From Sphingomonas edaphi (GTDB taxonomy: Bacteria > Pseudomonadota > Alphaproteobacteria > Sphingomonadales > Sphingomonadaceae), in contig NZ_QXTF01000001.1 of the NCBI RefSeq assembly GCF_003583725.1, forward strand, positions 1,240,001-1,304,000: DNA of 64,000 bases. The letters are read 5' to 3'. The notes under the pieces were generated by a model. That model made no database searches, was not told where the DNA came from, and worked only from the letters and a program-made list of their open reading frames with translations. Shown here piece by piece: positions 46,178 through 54,350 of this stretch. Numbering within the stretch: the stretch's first letter is position 1; each line of letters opens with the position of its first letter. A program made the translations under genes and the position numbers.

Positions 46178-47014
46178 ATGGGTTTCGATCGAGGGCGTAA
46201 GGGTGATCGCGGTGGACGCGGCCGTGACAAGCGCGACGGTTTCGGTGGTGGAGAAGAAAGCTTTGGCGGCGGTTTCGACCGCGGCGGCTTCGGTGATCGC
46301 GGCGGTTTCGGCGGCGGCGGCGGCGGCGGCTTCGGTGACCGCTCCGGTGGCGGTGGCGGTGGCTATCGCGGCGGCGGGGGCGGCTTCGGCGGCGGCGGTG
46401 GTGGCGGCTACGGCGGCGGCGGAGGCGGTGGCTTCCGTGGCGGCGGTGGCGGCGGCGGCTTCCGTGGCGGCGGCGGTGGCGGCATGCCCCCGCAGGTCGT
46501 TGGCGAAGGCAAGGGTGTCGTCAAATTCTTCAACCCGCAAAAGGGATTCGGCTTCGTGGTTCGCGACGACGGCGGCGAAGACGTCTTCGTTCACATTTCC
46601 GCTGTTGAGCAGGCCGGCCTGACCGACCTCGCCGATGGACAGCCGCTTGGTTTCACGCTCGTCGATCGCGGTGGCCGCATTTCGGCGACCGACCTCAAGA
46701 TCGAAGGTGAGCCGATGGAAGTCGTGCGCTCCTCCGCTCCGCGCGAAGGTGCTCGTGAAGGCGGCTTCGGCGGAGGTCCGCAGCGTCAGCTGACCGGCGA
46801 AAAGGCGCAAGGGACCGTCAAGTTCTTCAACTCGATGAAGGGCTTCGGCTTCATCAGCCGCGATGACGGCCAGCCGGACGCCTTCGTCCACATTTCGGCG
46901 GTCGAACGCGCCGGCCTGCCCACGATCAACGAGGGTGACCGGTTTGAATTCGACATCGAGGTCGATCGTCGTGGCAAGTATGCGGCGGTGAATCTCCAGC
47001 CGATCCAAGGCTGA
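46178..47014 (+). CDS. Tandem cold-shock-domain protein with N-terminal Gly-rich region
   Basis: 278 residues. Residues 1-105 are Arg/Gly/Phe-rich with runs of glycine (GFDRGGFGDRGGFGGG), like RGG regions of RNA-binding proteins. Two cold-shock domains follow: about 110-178 (GKGVVKFFNPQKGFGFVVRD, DVFVHISAVEQAG) and about 212-278 (AQGTVKFFNSMKGFGFISRD, DAFVHISAVERAG), each with RNP1 and RNP2. It should bind single-stranded RNA/DNA. ATG 46178 opens MGFDRGRKG. A clear terminator follows. Confidence 0.92.
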   Translation: MGFDRGRKGDRGGRGRDKRDGFGGGEESFGGGFDRGGFGDRGGFGGGGGGGFGDRSGGGGGGYRGGGGGFGGGGGGGYGGGGGGGFRGGGGGGGFRGGGGGGMPPQVVGEGKGVVKFFNPQKGFGFVVRDDGGEDVFVHISAVEQAGLTDLADGQPLGFTLVDRGGRISATDLKIEGEPMEVVRSSAPREGAREGGFGGGPQRQLTGEKAQGTVKFFNSMKGFGFISRDDGQPDAFVHISAVERAGLPTINEGDRFEFDIEVDRRGKYAAVNLQPIQG

Positions 47015-47038
47015 TTTCTCGCCAGTTTGAACGAATTG

Positions 47039-47069
47039 GCCCGTCCGGAGCGATCCGGGCGGGCTTTTT
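47039..47069 (+). terminator. Rho-independent terminator after the cold-shock gene
   Basis: GCCCGTCCGGA (47039-47049) pairs with TCCGGGCGGGC (47054-47064), one T-G wobble, tetraloop GCGA, then TTTTTC. A textbook terminator on the plus strand. Confidence 0.92.
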
Positions 47070-47099
47070 CGTGACCGCCGATTGCGGCAAAGGACGCGA

Positions 47100-47618
47100 A
47101 TGCATCTAGAACTCGCCGTCGCGACCGACCTTCCGGCGCTCCATTCACTCGTGGAAAGCGCGTATCGGGGCGACAGTGCTCGGGCGGGCTGGACACACGA
47201 AGCCGACCTTCTCGGCGGCCAGCGAACCGATCTTGCAGCCCTGCAGATAATGCTCGACGATCCCGCCCAGCGCGTATTGGTGCTTCGGGACGGGGACCGG
47301 CTGGACGCCTGCGTTGCTCTTGCCAACCGTGGCAATGGAACCGTCTATGTCGGTATGGTTACGGTCGCCCCGCGCTTGCAGGCGAGGGGCCTCGGCCGCC
47401 TGATGCTATCCGCATCGGAAGAGCAGGCGGTTCGCCTGTTTGGCGCTACGCGAATCGAAATGACGGTCATTTCACAGCGAACCGAGCTTATCGCTTGGTA
47501 TGAGCGACGAGGTTATCGATTGTCCGGTGAGCGGCGGCCGTTCCCCGCGGACGATCCGCGGTTCGGCCTTCCTCGCCGCGACGACCTGGAATTCACCGTT
47601 TTGGAAAAGCCTCTCTAG
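47100..47618 (+). CDS. GNAT-family N-acetyltransferase
   Basis: 172 residues with the acetyl-CoA site APRLQARGLGRLMLSAS (Q/RxxGxG/A) and a C-terminal AWYERRGYRLSGER. The opening LAVATDLPALHSLVESAYRG is typical. Substrate unknown. ATG 47100 has AAGGACG upstream. Its TAG shares CTAG with the stop of the DNA ligase gene. Confidence 0.85.
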   Translation: MHLELAVATDLPALHSLVESAYRGDSARAGWTHEADLLGGQRTDLAALQIMLDDPAQRVLVLRDGDRLDACVALANRGNGTVYVGMVTVAPRLQARGLGRLMLSASEEQAVRLFGATRIEMTVISQRTELIAWYERRGYRLSGERRPFPADDPRFGLPRRDDLEFTVLEKPL

Positions 47619-49213
47619 GTCGCCAGGGCCAACAGCGTTTCGACACGGTCTGCCTCATGCGCGGGCTTGTCCGTTCGAATGCGGCTGATCCGAGGAAATC
47701 GCATGGCGAGACCCGACTTGTGTCGGGTAGACGCGTGAATTGAATCGAATGCCACCTCCAGCACAAGCGATTTCTCGACCTCGCGAACAGGGCCGAACCG
47801 GTTGAGCGTATGGGCGCGGACGAAACGGTCGAGGAACTTCAACTCTTCGTCGGTAAACCCGAAATAGGCCTTGCCGACAGGAAGAAGTTCGCCCGTGTCG
47901 GCCCAGCAGCCAAAAGTATAGTCGCTATAGAAGCTCGATCGCTTTCCGGAGCCGCGCTGGGCGTACATCATTACGCAGTCCGCAGTCAGTGGATCGCGTT
48001 TCCATTTGTACCACAGGCCAACCTTACGACCCGCCACATAGGGGCTGTCGCGACGCTTGAGCATCAAGCCTTCGACACCTTCCTCGCGCGCGCCCGCACG
48101 CATCTCTTGGAGATGGTCAAAGCTATCGGCCTCGATCACCCGCGACAGGTCGAAGCGCTCGGGGTCGAGCCTGTCAATAAAGCCCTCCAGACGCGTTCGC
48201 CGCTGGCTCCAGCTTAGGGGTCTCAAGTCTTCTTCGCCCTCGAACAAAATGTCGTAGAGGCGGACAAAGGCTGGATACTGCCCCTGCACCTTGGCGCTGA
48301 CGTTCTTGCGGCCAAGCCGCTGTTGCAGCGCGTTGAAGCTGGCGGCTGAGCCGCCGTGGCTTTTCGCTCCCTGACTTTCACCGCGGACGAGCAGTTCGCC
48401 GTCGAGGACGGCAGAGACTGAGAAGGCGGAAGCAATGTCGGGGAAGCTGCCGCTGATGTCATCGCCCGTCCGACTATAAAGCCGAGTGTCGCCACCGGCA
48501 TGCACAAGCTGTATCCGGATGCCGTCCCACTTCCACTCGGCTGCATAATCGTGGAGACTGACCCGCGTTTCGTCGAGCGGATGGGCCAGCATGAAGGGGC
48601 GAAAGACAGGGATGTCCTTGGTGATGGGCTGCGGCGCACGGCCTTCGCCCCAGTCGAACAATTCAGCATAAGGCGGCTTCTGCCCGTGCCAGACCTCCTC
48701 GACCTGCTCGACGTCGAGGCCGAAAGCGTCGGCTAGGGCCTGTTTTGCAAGTCGCGCAGAAATTCCGACTCGCAACGCGCCGGTCGCAAGTTTCAGGAGC
48801 GCAAAGCGTCCCGATGCGTCGAGGTGGTCCAACATCCGGGCGAGTACGGCCGGCGCATCCGATCGGCTCGCCTCGCGCAACCGCCCAACGGCATCGCCGA
48901 TCGGAATGGTGCCGTCGTCGACCTCTGGCGGCTCACCTTCGGGCGTCGGCCAAAGCAGCGACACCGTTTCCGCCATGTCACCGACATAGTCACGGCTCAT
49001 CCGCAGCAGCACGGGATCGATTCGCTCTTCAGCCAGCGCTCGGATCGCGGCGGGCTTCACGGCAGGAATGTCGAGCGTCCCCGTCAGAGCCGCGAGCGCG
49101 ACTCCCCGGTCTGGGTCGGGTGTGGTCTTCAGATACTCGCCAATGAGGCGCAGCTTGCTGTTGCGCGATCGGGTGTAGACGAGATCGTCAAGAAGTTGTG
49201 AAAATCGGCGCAT
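47615..49213 (-). CDS. ATP-dependent DNA ligase (cisplatin-response type)
   Basis: 532 residues. The adenylation motif I is AAEWKWDGIRIQL (Lys228); others are RTGDDISGSFPDI, DGELLVRG, VEGLMLKRRDSPYV and WYKWKRDPL. The N-terminal 200 residues form the DNA-binding domain of this class (MRRFSQLLDDLVYTRSRN). In many bacteria it sits next to an exonuclease and a DEXH helicase gene (the ligase-associated set); neither is here. It is in addition to the essential NAD-dependent ligase expected elsewhere. Confidence 0.93.
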   Translation of the reverse strand: MRRFSQLLDDLVYTRSRNSKLRLIGEYLKTTPDPDRGVALAALTGTLDIPAVKPAAIRALAEERIDPVLLRMSRDYVGDMAETVSLLWPTPEGEPPEVDDGTIPIGDAVGRLREASRSDAPAVLARMLDHLDASGRFALLKLATGALRVGISARLAKQALADAFGLDVEQVEEVWHGQKPPYAELFDWGEGRAPQPITKDIPVFRPFMLAHPLDETRVSLHDYAAEWKWDGIRIQLVHAGGDTRLYSRTGDDISGSFPDIASAFSVSAVLDGELLVRGESQGAKSHGGSAASFNALQQRLGRKNVSAKVQGQYPAFVRLYDILFEGEEDLRPLSWSQRRTRLEGFIDRLDPERFDLSRVIEADSFDHLQEMRAGAREEGVEGLMLKRRDSPYVAGRKVGLWYKWKRDPLTADCVMMYAQRGSGKRSSFYSDYTFGCWADTGELLPVGKAYFGFTDEELKFLDRFVRAHTLNRFGPVREVEKSLVLEVAFDSIHASTRHKSGLAMRFPRISRIRTDKPAHEADRVETLLALAT

Positions 49214-49248
49214 CGTCCCGCTAGAATGCGTGGGCGCGGGATTGGCTG

Positions 49249-49563
49249 CTAATGCAGGCGAACGGCCAGCGCGGCGAGAATCGATTCTCGATCGTGGGTT
49301 CCGTTTTCGCTGCGGAGCGCTTCGTCCATGTGCTCAAGGCAGGCGCGTGTCGCCTGAACGCCGCCAGGCATCAGCGAATGGTGAGCGGCATAATCGGCCA
49401 AGCCTTCCAATGCCGACATTCCATGCTCCGCGGCCATCGTGCGAATCGCCTCCATGCGGGCGCAGATGTCGACCGGCTTGAGCCGCGAAACGCGTTGCTC
49501 GATCTCAGCGATGCGCTCGCCGAGCCGCAAGCGGACAATGCTGATCGAATCGAGGGCGGCCAT
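49249..49563 (-). CDS. Small cytoplasmic protein of unknown function (104 aa)
   Basis: 104 residues, mainly helical: SISIVRLRLGERIAEIEQRV, RMEAIRTMAAEHGMSALEGL and ATRACLEHMDEALRS. There is no signal or membrane part. I do not recognise the family. ATG 49563 has GGAG eight bases upstream. It is 35 bp upstream of the ligase start and could be co-transcribed. Confidence 0.7.
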   Translation of the reverse strand: MAALDSISIVRLRLGERIAEIEQRVSRLKPVDICARMEAIRTMAAEHGMSALEGLADYAAHHSLMPGGVQATRACLEHMDEALRSENGTHDRESILAALAVRLH

Positions 49564-49734
49564 GGGCGATTCTCCGTTCACCCTTGGAGGTTCGCCGAAA
49601 ATGGTTAACGGCAAGTCAAGGCTGCGGCCTCGTCGCTGTCACCTTGACATTCGGGGTCATGGTCGCCATTGGGCGCGGGTTCGGGCGGCGCCTTGTGGCC
49701 CGCCTTCATTTTTTCAGCTTTTGGGATTCTCGCG

Positions 49735-49902
49735 ATGGCCAAGCCGGCAACCGTCAAGATCAAGCTCGTCAGCACTGCCGACACGGGCTTCTTCTATGTG
49801 ACCAAGAAGAACCCGCGCAACCAGACCGAGAAGATGTCGTTTCGCAAGTACGACCCGGTCGCGCGGAAGCATGTCGAATTCAAGGAAGCGAAGATCAAGT
49901 AA
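49735..49902 (+). CDS. rpmG: Ribosomal protein L33
   Basis: 55 residues: [49 protein letters not shown]. This is the zinc-free form, with no CxxC pairs, so it does not depend on zinc supply. Confidence 0.96.
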   Translation: MAKPATVKIKLVSTADTGFFYVTKKNPRNQTEKMSFRKYDPVARKHVEFKEAKIK

Positions 49903-49931
49903 GCTTCCGGCTTCCGCGTCCGCGCGGAAAC

Positions 49932-50354
49932 TTACCGTTCGATTGGGGCGGCTCCGGCATCGGGGCCGCCCGAATCGTTTGTAACGGGACCAGCCTCCAG
50001 CAACTGGTCGACCGTTTCGGCGAACCGCATCACCGAAATCGGCTTTGAGACATAAGCCTGCGCGCCCGCGGCTCGGATTCGCTCGTCATCGCCCACGGCC
50101 GAGTAAGCGGTAACGGCCATGATCGGCACGGTCTTCAACTCCTCGTCGGCGCGCATCATTTCCATCAATTCGATGCCCGTGACGTGGGGCAGTTGGATGT
50201 CGGTGATCACCAAGTCAGGGTGAAAGGCGCGCGCCGCCTCCAGCGCGTCCCGGCTGTCGGTGACCGGCTCGGTTTCGTGGCCATGCGCCGTCAACAAGTC
50301 GCAGAACAACTTGATGTTGAGGGCGTTGTCCTCGACAACCAGGATCTTGGCCAA
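49932..50354 (-). CDS. divK: Single-domain response regulator, DivK type
   Basis: 140 residues, receiver domain only. AKILVVEDNALNIKLFCDLL matches DivK; the phospho-acceptor is Asp52 in DLVITDIQLP, and YVSKPIS holds the conserved Lys near residue 102. DivK steers cell polarity and division through DivJ/PleC-type kinases. The C terminus has a 20-residue extension. TTG start 50354; the gene is divergent from the DUF3572 gene and the upstream frame is otherwise arginine-rich noise. Confidence 0.88.
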   Translation of the reverse strand: MAKILVVEDNALNIKLFCDLLTAHGHETEPVTDSRDALEAARAFHPDLVITDIQLPHVTGIELMEMMRADEELKTVPIMAVTAYSAVGDDERIRAAGAQAYVSKPISVMRFAETVDQLLEAGPVTNDSGGPDAGAAPIER

Positions 50355-50393
50355 GCGATAACCCCCGAAAATTCCTGCCCAGACAGATAGGCG

Positions 50394-50660
50394 ATGTTGA
50401 GTCCGACCACAAATGACGCCGAAGCGCTGGCATTGGCCGCGCTTGCCGCGACGCTGACAGACGAACGGCGAGCGCAGCGGTTCCTTGACCTTACCGGCCT
50501 GTCTCCCGATGGGATTCGTGAGCGGATCGGCGAGCGGCAGTTGCTCGCCGCGACCTTGGCGTTCTTGGAAAGCCATCAGCCGGACCTGATCGACGTAGCG
50601 GAAGCGATCGGCTCCACGCCCGGAGCGCTGCTTGCGGCCAAGGCAGAGCTCGAGCGCTGA
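50394..50660 (+). CDS. DUF3572-type small helical protein
   Basis: 88 residues: DAEALALAALAATLTDERRA, QRFLDLTGLSP, GERQLLAATLAFLESHQPDL. The DUF3572 pattern (ALAFLAEDPERLGRFLALTG-like in the family) is recognisable. It is divergent from divK, as it often is in alphaproteobacteria, hinting at a link in cell-cycle control. Its TGA overlaps the next ATG. Confidence 0.85.
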   Translation: MLSPTTNDAEALALAALAATLTDERRAQRFLDLTGLSPDGIRERIGERQLLAATLAFLESHQPDLIDVAEAIGSTPGALLAAKAELER

Positions 50661-51274
50661 TGGGCCGGCCGCTTCTCATTACAGATTGCGACGAGGTGCT
50701 GCTGCACATGGTATCGCACTTCGATGAATGGCTAGGCGACGCGCACGGCATTCGCTTCGCATTCGAAACCGGAAGCTTTGGCGGCGCGATGACGGAAATC
50801 GCGGGTGGCGCGCCCGTCGCGGAGGAGCGAGTCTGGCCATTGCTCGACCAGTTCTTCCGCGAGGAGATGGGGCGCCAGACGCTGGTGCCCGGCGCGCTTG
50901 AGGCGCTCGGCCGCATCGGCGAGGTGGCCGACATCGTCGTACTCACCAACCTTGGCGACGAAGCGCATCCGTGGCGCGTGGATCAGCTGGCGCGGCACGG
51001 CATCCGGCACGAGGTGGTCTGCAACCGGGGCGGCAAGGGCGTCCCGGCGCGCGCGATTATCGGGAGGCATAACGCTACGCGCACGGCGTTCGTCGACGAC
51101 CTTGCCGTTCATCACGCGTCGGTCGCGAAATACGCGCCGGAGGTGCACCGACTGCATATGGTAGCTGAGCCCCGGCTGGCACCGGCCATTCCGCCTGCGG
51201 AACATGCCCATGCGCGAATCGACGACTGGCCAACGGCCTGCGACTGGATCCTCGAAAGACTGGAAGGCAAATGA
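50660..51274 (+). CDS. HAD-family hydrolase
   Basis: 204 residues. The motif I variant is LLITDCDEVLLH (DxD), followed by VVLTNLGDE (motif II Thr) and TAFVDDLAVHH (motif IV Asp-Asp). A phosphatase fold, substrate unknown. Its ATG overlaps the DUF3572 stop (TGATG), and its stop overlaps the next ATG. Confidence 0.85.
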   Translation: MGRPLLITDCDEVLLHMVSHFDEWLGDAHGIRFAFETGSFGGAMTEIAGGAPVAEERVWPLLDQFFREEMGRQTLVPGALEALGRIGEVADIVVLTNLGDEAHPWRVDQLARHGIRHEVVCNRGGKGVPARAIIGRHNATRTAFVDDLAVHHASVAKYAPEVHRLHMVAEPRLAPAIPPAEHAHARIDDWPTACDWILERLEGK

Positions 51275-52023
51275 CCAAGACGATGTTCGTTACCGGCGCG
51301 ACTGCCGGCATTGGTGCCGCCGCCGCGCGCAGCTTCGTCGCGGGAGGATGGAAGGTAATCGGCACTGGGCGCCGGCATGACCGGCTCCAGGCATTGGCGG
51401 CTGAGCTGGGCGAAACGTTTCATCCGCTTGAACTGGACATGCGCGACTCGGAAAGCTTCGGCGCGGCGATCGGAGCGCTGCCTGAAGGGTTCGCGGCCAT
51501 TGACCTGCTGCTCAACAATGCCGGTCTCGCGCCGCCGATGAGCAATTTGCAGGATGCGGAGCAGGCGCCACTCGATACCGTTATCGACACCAATGTCAGC
51601 GGGCTGGTCGCGCTGACCCGGGCGCTGCTGCCGCGGCTGGTTGAGCGCAAGGGCACGGTCATCAACCTTAGCTCGGTCGCCGCGACCTATCCCTATCGCG
51701 GTGGTGCGGTCTACGCCGGTTCAAAGGCGTTCGTCCGTCAGTTCAGCCTCGGCTTACGCTGCGACCTTGCCGGGACCGGCGTCCGAGTTACTTCGATCGA
51801 GCCGGGGATGGTCGAGACCGAATTCACGCTGGTCCGGACCGGCGGGGACCAAGCGGCGTCGGATGCGCTTTATTCGAACATGGACCCGATGACAGCTGAG
51901 GATATCGCCGGGACGATCTGGTGGGTGGCCACGCTGCCGCCGCATCTCAACATCAACACGCTGGAGTTGATGCCCACCAACCAGAGCTGGGCCGGCTTCG
52001 CAGTCCACCGTCACGAGGGTTGA
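51271..52023 (+). CDS. Short-chain dehydrogenase (YdfG-like)
   Basis: 250 residues. The NADP motif is TGATAGIGAAAARS, LLNNAGLA follows, and the catalytic Tyr-Lys pair is YAGSKAF. The layout matches 3-hydroxy acid/serine dehydrogenases (YdfG). It is coupled to the HAD gene upstream (ATGA). Confidence 0.9.
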   Translation: MTKTMFVTGATAGIGAAAARSFVAGGWKVIGTGRRHDRLQALAAELGETFHPLELDMRDSESFGAAIGALPEGFAAIDLLLNNAGLAPPMSNLQDAEQAPLDTVIDTNVSGLVALTRALLPRLVERKGTVINLSSVAATYPYRGGAVYAGSKAFVRQFSLGLRCDLAGTGVRVTSIEPGMVETEFTLVRTGGDQAASDALYSNMDPMTAEDIAGTIWWVATLPPHLNINTLELMPTNQSWAGFAVHRHEG

Positions 52024-52056
52024 CCCGAGCGCCCGACGGGTGTTGAGGCAGGCGCC

Positions 52057-52518
52057 ATGAGCATTGACCAGCGCATCGCCGAACTTGGCATAACCCTTCC
52101 CGAAGCCGCCGCCCCGGTGGCGAGCTACGTTCCCTATGTGGAGGCCAATGGCCTGCTGCATGTGTCGGGCCAGATTTCGTTCGCCGAGGACGGCAGCCTG
52201 ATCAAGGGCCGGCTGGGCGAAGACATGGACCTTGAAGCTGGCCAAGCCGCTGCGCGCCGCTGCGGCATCATGCTGCTGGCGCAACTGCGCAACGCGCTGG
52301 GATCGCTGGACCGCGTCGAGCGCATCGTTAAGCTGGGCGTGTTCGTGAACAGCCATGGCGATTTCACCGACCAGCCAAAGGTAGCCAATGGCGCGTCGGA
52401 ACTGATGCAGGACGTATTCGGCGAGGCTGGGCGCCATGCGCGGTCGGCGGTCGGCGTTCCGGTCCTGCCGCTGGGCGTCGCGGTCGAGGTGGATGCGGTC
52501 GTCAAGATCCGCGACTGA
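52057..52518 (+). CDS. RidA/YjgF/YER057c-family protein
   Basis: 153 residues. Motifs: YVEANGLLHVSGQIS, ARRCGIMLLAQLRNALG, RIVKLGVFVNSHGDF, RSAVGVPVLPLGVAVEVDAV. Members deaminate reactive imine/enamine intermediates from PLP enzymes; this belongs to a longer subclass often paired with dehydrogenases or GDPD. It overlaps the next gene by 26 bp. Confidence 0.92.
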   Translation: MSIDQRIAELGITLPEAAAPVASYVPYVEANGLLHVSGQISFAEDGSLIKGRLGEDMDLEAGQAAARRCGIMLLAQLRNALGSLDRVERIVKLGVFVNSHGDFTDQPKVANGASELMQDVFGEAGRHARSAVGVPVLPLGVAVEVDAVVKIRD

Positions 52519-53224
52519 CCGCCAAGGGCGCGACCCTCTTTGGCCCGGTCCGGCCGGATTCGCGCATCGCGGCCTTCACGGGCCGGGCGTTCCTGAAAAC
52601 AGCATGGCCGCGTTCCGCGCTGCGCTTGAGCGCGGCTCGGGTATCGAATGCGACGTCCGCCTGACTGGCGACGGGCAGGTTGTCGTGTTTCACGACCATG
52701 ACCTGCGGCGGCTGTGCGCGTCGGCGCTGGCAGTCGAGGCGAGCAGTGCCGCCGTGCTGAGGAGCCAGCGGCTGTACGACACCGAGGAGCATATCCCGCT
52801 GCTGACCGACCTTCTCGGGCTCGTCTCGGGAAAGGCGCCGTTGCTGGTCGAAATGAAGTGCCGGGGCGGCAATGCGAAGCGGATCTCAGAAGCGGTAGCG
52901 CGTCAGGTTGACGGCTATTCCGGACCACTCGGCGTTATGAGTTTCGAACCTACCGCTATCCATTGGCTGGGCCACCATCACCCGACTCTCCGGAGAGGCC
53001 TTGTGATATCGGAGCGGGCATCGGCGTTCGACCGATGGCGCGGGTTGCAGAGGTCGGCGCCAGATTTCCTCGCTGTCGACCGCGCAGTGCTGAACCGGGC
53101 ATGGGTGGCGAGAGAACGCAGCAGGCGCCGAATCTACAGCTGGACGATTCGGACGAACGAGGAGCGCAAGGCCGCTGAAATTCACGCCGATGCGCTTATC
53201 TGGGAGGGTGATGGCAGACCGTGA
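52493..53224 (+). CDS. Glycerophosphodiester phosphodiesterase
   Basis: 243 residues. Catalytic motifs: FAHRGLHGPGVPENSMAAF (His, Glu, Asn), IECDVRLTGDGQVVVFHDHD (Asp, His), and LVEMKC. It hydrolyses glycerophosphodiesters to glycerol 3-phosphate. The first clean start is ATG 52493, inside ridA and preceded by GAGGTGG; the N terminus to HRG is about 26 residues. No signal peptide. The next gene starts 14 bp before its stop. Confidence 0.88.
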   Translation: MRSSRSATDRQGRDPLWPGPAGFAHRGLHGPGVPENSMAAFRAALERGSGIECDVRLTGDGQVVVFHDHDLRRLCASALAVEASSAAVLRSQRLYDTEEHIPLLTDLLGLVSGKAPLLVEMKCRGGNAKRISEAVARQVDGYSGPLGVMSFEPTAIHWLGHHHPTLRRGLVISERASAFDRWRGLQRSAPDFLAVDRAVLNRAWVARERSRRRIYSWTIRTNEERKAAEIHADALIWEGDGRP

Positions 53225-54350
53225 GCCCGACCCGATCGCTCGAATCGCAGCCGGCGTTTCCGAGATCGACCGCGAAGAATGGAACCGTCTGGCTGGACCG
53301 TCGGACCCGTTCCTATCCCACGAGTATCTGTCCTTGCTCGAATCGTCGGCAAGCGTCGGCGCGGTGAGCGGCTGGACGCCCTTTCCCATCATGATTGAGA
53401 GGGAAGGACGACTTGCCGCCGCGGCCCCGGCTTATTTGAAGTCCCATAGCCGGGGCGAATATGTGTTCGACCATGGCTGGGCGGATGCATGGGAGCGGGC
53501 CGGCGGCGTCTATTATCCAAAGCTACAGGTAGCGGTGCCTTTCACCCCCTGCCCCGGATCGCGCCTGCTAGGCAGCGAGACTGAAAGGCTGCTTTCCGCC
53601 ATTGAGGCGGTGACCGTTCAGAACGACCTGTCATCGGCGCACATCACGTTCCTGGAGGAACAGGAAGCGGATCGCGCGCTGCGGCGCGGCTGGTTGGAGC
53701 GGCATGGCGTCCAGTTTCACTGGTTCAATCGCGACTATGCCAATTTCGACGATTTTCTGGCCCGCCTCTCGAGCCGCAAGCGAAAGGCGATCCGCAAGGA
53801 GCGACATGCCGCCTGCGAGAAAGTCGAGGTCGTCACGCTGCGCGGGGCCGAGATCGGTCCGGATCACTGGGACGCGATGTGGCGATTTTACCAGCACACC
53901 GGTGCGCGCAAATGGGGTCGACCCTACCTCTCCCGCCAATTTTTCGATCGCGTCGGTGAAGCGATGGGCGAGACCGCGCTGATCTTCCTGGCGATTCGGT
54001 CGGGAGAAGCGGTCGCCGGGGCGCTAAACTTCGTCGGCACGGACATCTTATATGGCCGCTACTGGGGTGCGACCGAGGATGTTCCGTTCCTGCATTTTGA
54101 ACTTAGCTATTACCGCGCGATGGAGTGGGCGATTGCCAACGGGATCGGCTGCGTCCAGGCGGGTGCACAGGGCGAGCATAAGCTCGCGCGGGGTTACGAG
54201 CCGGTCCTGACCCGATCCGTGCATTTCCTGCCGAACGCGGGCTTCCGCGACGCGGTCGCTCGCTTCCTCACCGGCGAGCGTGAAGCGATCCGGCAGGAAA
54301 TGGAGTGGGCGAGGGAGTCTTTGCCGTACCGTTCTGATTATTCGGCGTAG
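53211..54350 (+). CDS. GNAT/FemAB-like protein (DUF482, peptidoglycan-associated family)
   Basis: 379 residues. It shows DPFLSHEYLSLLESSASVGA, YVFDHGWADAWERAGGVYYP, KLQVAVPFTPCPGSRLL, FLARLSSRKRKAIRKER and GAQGEHKLARGYEPVLT. These are the blocks of the DUF482 family, related to FemAB/GNAT acyltransferases; its substrate is not known. ATG 53211 follows GGGAGGGTG and lies inside the end of the GDPD gene. It overlaps the convergent peptidase gene by 13 bp. Confidence 0.88.
   Translation: MADREPDPIARIAAGVSEIDREEWNRLAGPSDPFLSHEYLSLLESSASVGAVSGWTPFPIMIEREGRLAAAAPAYLKSHSRGEYVFDHGWADAWERAGGVYYPKLQVAVPFTPCPGSRLLGSETERLLSAIEAVTVQNDLSSAHITFLEEQEADRALRRGWLERHGVQFHWFNRDYANFDDFLARLSSRKRKAIRKERHAACEKVEVVTLRGAEIGPDHWDAMWRFYQHTGARKWGRPYLSRQFFDRVGEAMGETALIFLAIRSGEAVAGALNFVGTDILYGRYWGATEDVPFLHFELSYYRAMEWAIANGIGCVQAGAQGEHKLARGYEPVLTRSVHFLPNAGFRDAVARFLTGEREAIRQEMEWARESLPYRSDYSA

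Noticed and set aside
46157-47335. 392-codon Ala/Thr-rich frame antisense to the cold-shock gene
   Set aside because: It mirrors the Gly-rich codons of the real gene and has no initiation signals or recognisable domain.
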